Source: Phymatolithon calcareum | Lineage: Eukaryota; Rhodophyta; Florideophyceae; Hapalidiales | Length of the DNA: 64,000 bases | Reading direction: 5' to 3' | Assembly: GCA_977006965.1 (NCBI GenBank) | Contig: OZ345377.1 | Span: 1 to 64,000, forward strand | Shown here: positions 63,938 through 64,000 of the stretch, one piece after another | Numbering within the stretch: position 1 is the stretch's first letter | How the letters are laid out: the number at the start of each line of letters is the position of its first letter | The notes under the pieces: model-generated | Told to the model about the DNA's origin: nothing | Database searches by the model: none | What the model saw: the letters and a program-made list of their open reading frames with translations, nothing else | Position numbers and translations under genes: made by a program

Positions 63938-64000
63938 AAATGTTGAAATTTATATGTTTTTCAGTGTAGTCTCCTTCCCGCACGCAGCATATGTTTCTCG

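Overview
The window is eukaryotic nuclear DNA, very rich in mobile elements and poor in host genes. The supporting evidence is non-LTR retrotransposons with several kinds of 3' tail, a Ty3/gypsy element, hAT, PIF/Harbinger and TNP2-like DNA transposons, a short GT-AG intron inside a transposase, a relic of the spliceosomal helicase DDX41, and several satellite arrays. No operons, Shine-Dalgarno sites or CRISPR arrays were seen. The hAT and gypsy proteins resemble families I know from oomycetes and algae, but the sequence alone does not identify the species.

Layout. 0-7.1 kb is a nest of LINE fragments on both strands (called LINE-A and LINE-B here), including a chimeric ORF with a Tudor-like N-terminus and a LINE RNase H/zinc-knuckle C-terminus. 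7.4-8.9 kb is a decayed hAT transposase. 11.2-13.8 kb holds a hAT remnant and a decayed Ty3/gypsy element, itself hit by a 99-bp insertion with a 12-bp target duplication. 14.3-15.8 kb has an unknown minus-strand ORF, and 16-17.1 kb is an AT-rich repeat field. About 18.5-23.8 kb is a composite element with long terminal inverted repeats (called RS here), and a related copy lies at 32.6-34.8 kb. 24.8-27.1 kb is a large fold-back structure with about 0.9-kb arms. 27-31 kb has orphan ORFs, a third LINE lineage and a broken RecQ-like helicase piece.

35.6-36.8 kb is a DDX41 pseudogene. 37.0-37.9 kb is a 147-bp satellite. 39.7-41.2 kb and 63.0-63.9 kb are two related hairpin-rich repeat arrays whose terminal inverted motifs differ between loci but stay complementary within each locus. 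41.9-46.1 kb is the most complete LINE (ORF1 part, AP-like endonuclease, reverse transcriptase, C-terminal module, structured 3' tail). 46.9 kb has a tRNA-Asn-like sequence.

47.9-49.2 kb encodes an intact 439-residue membrane protein and is the best candidate host gene. 51.4-55.4 kb is a nearly readable TNP2-like transposase. 57.2-58.1 kb is a PIF/Harbinger transposase with its DDE residues and a 60-nt intron. 59.1-61.7 kb has unrecognised ORFs and a degenerate tandem repeat.

How the parts relate. Most of the window reads as successive insertions: LINEs into RS and into each other, a short tailed element into gypsy, and an RNase H-type LINE into RS, where paralogous empty sites survive in the same window. 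LINE-A copies share a 3' UTR with two small stem-loops that show compensatory changes, which fits RNA-guided recognition by their reverse transcriptase. All homology calls come from reading the sequence; no database search was run.
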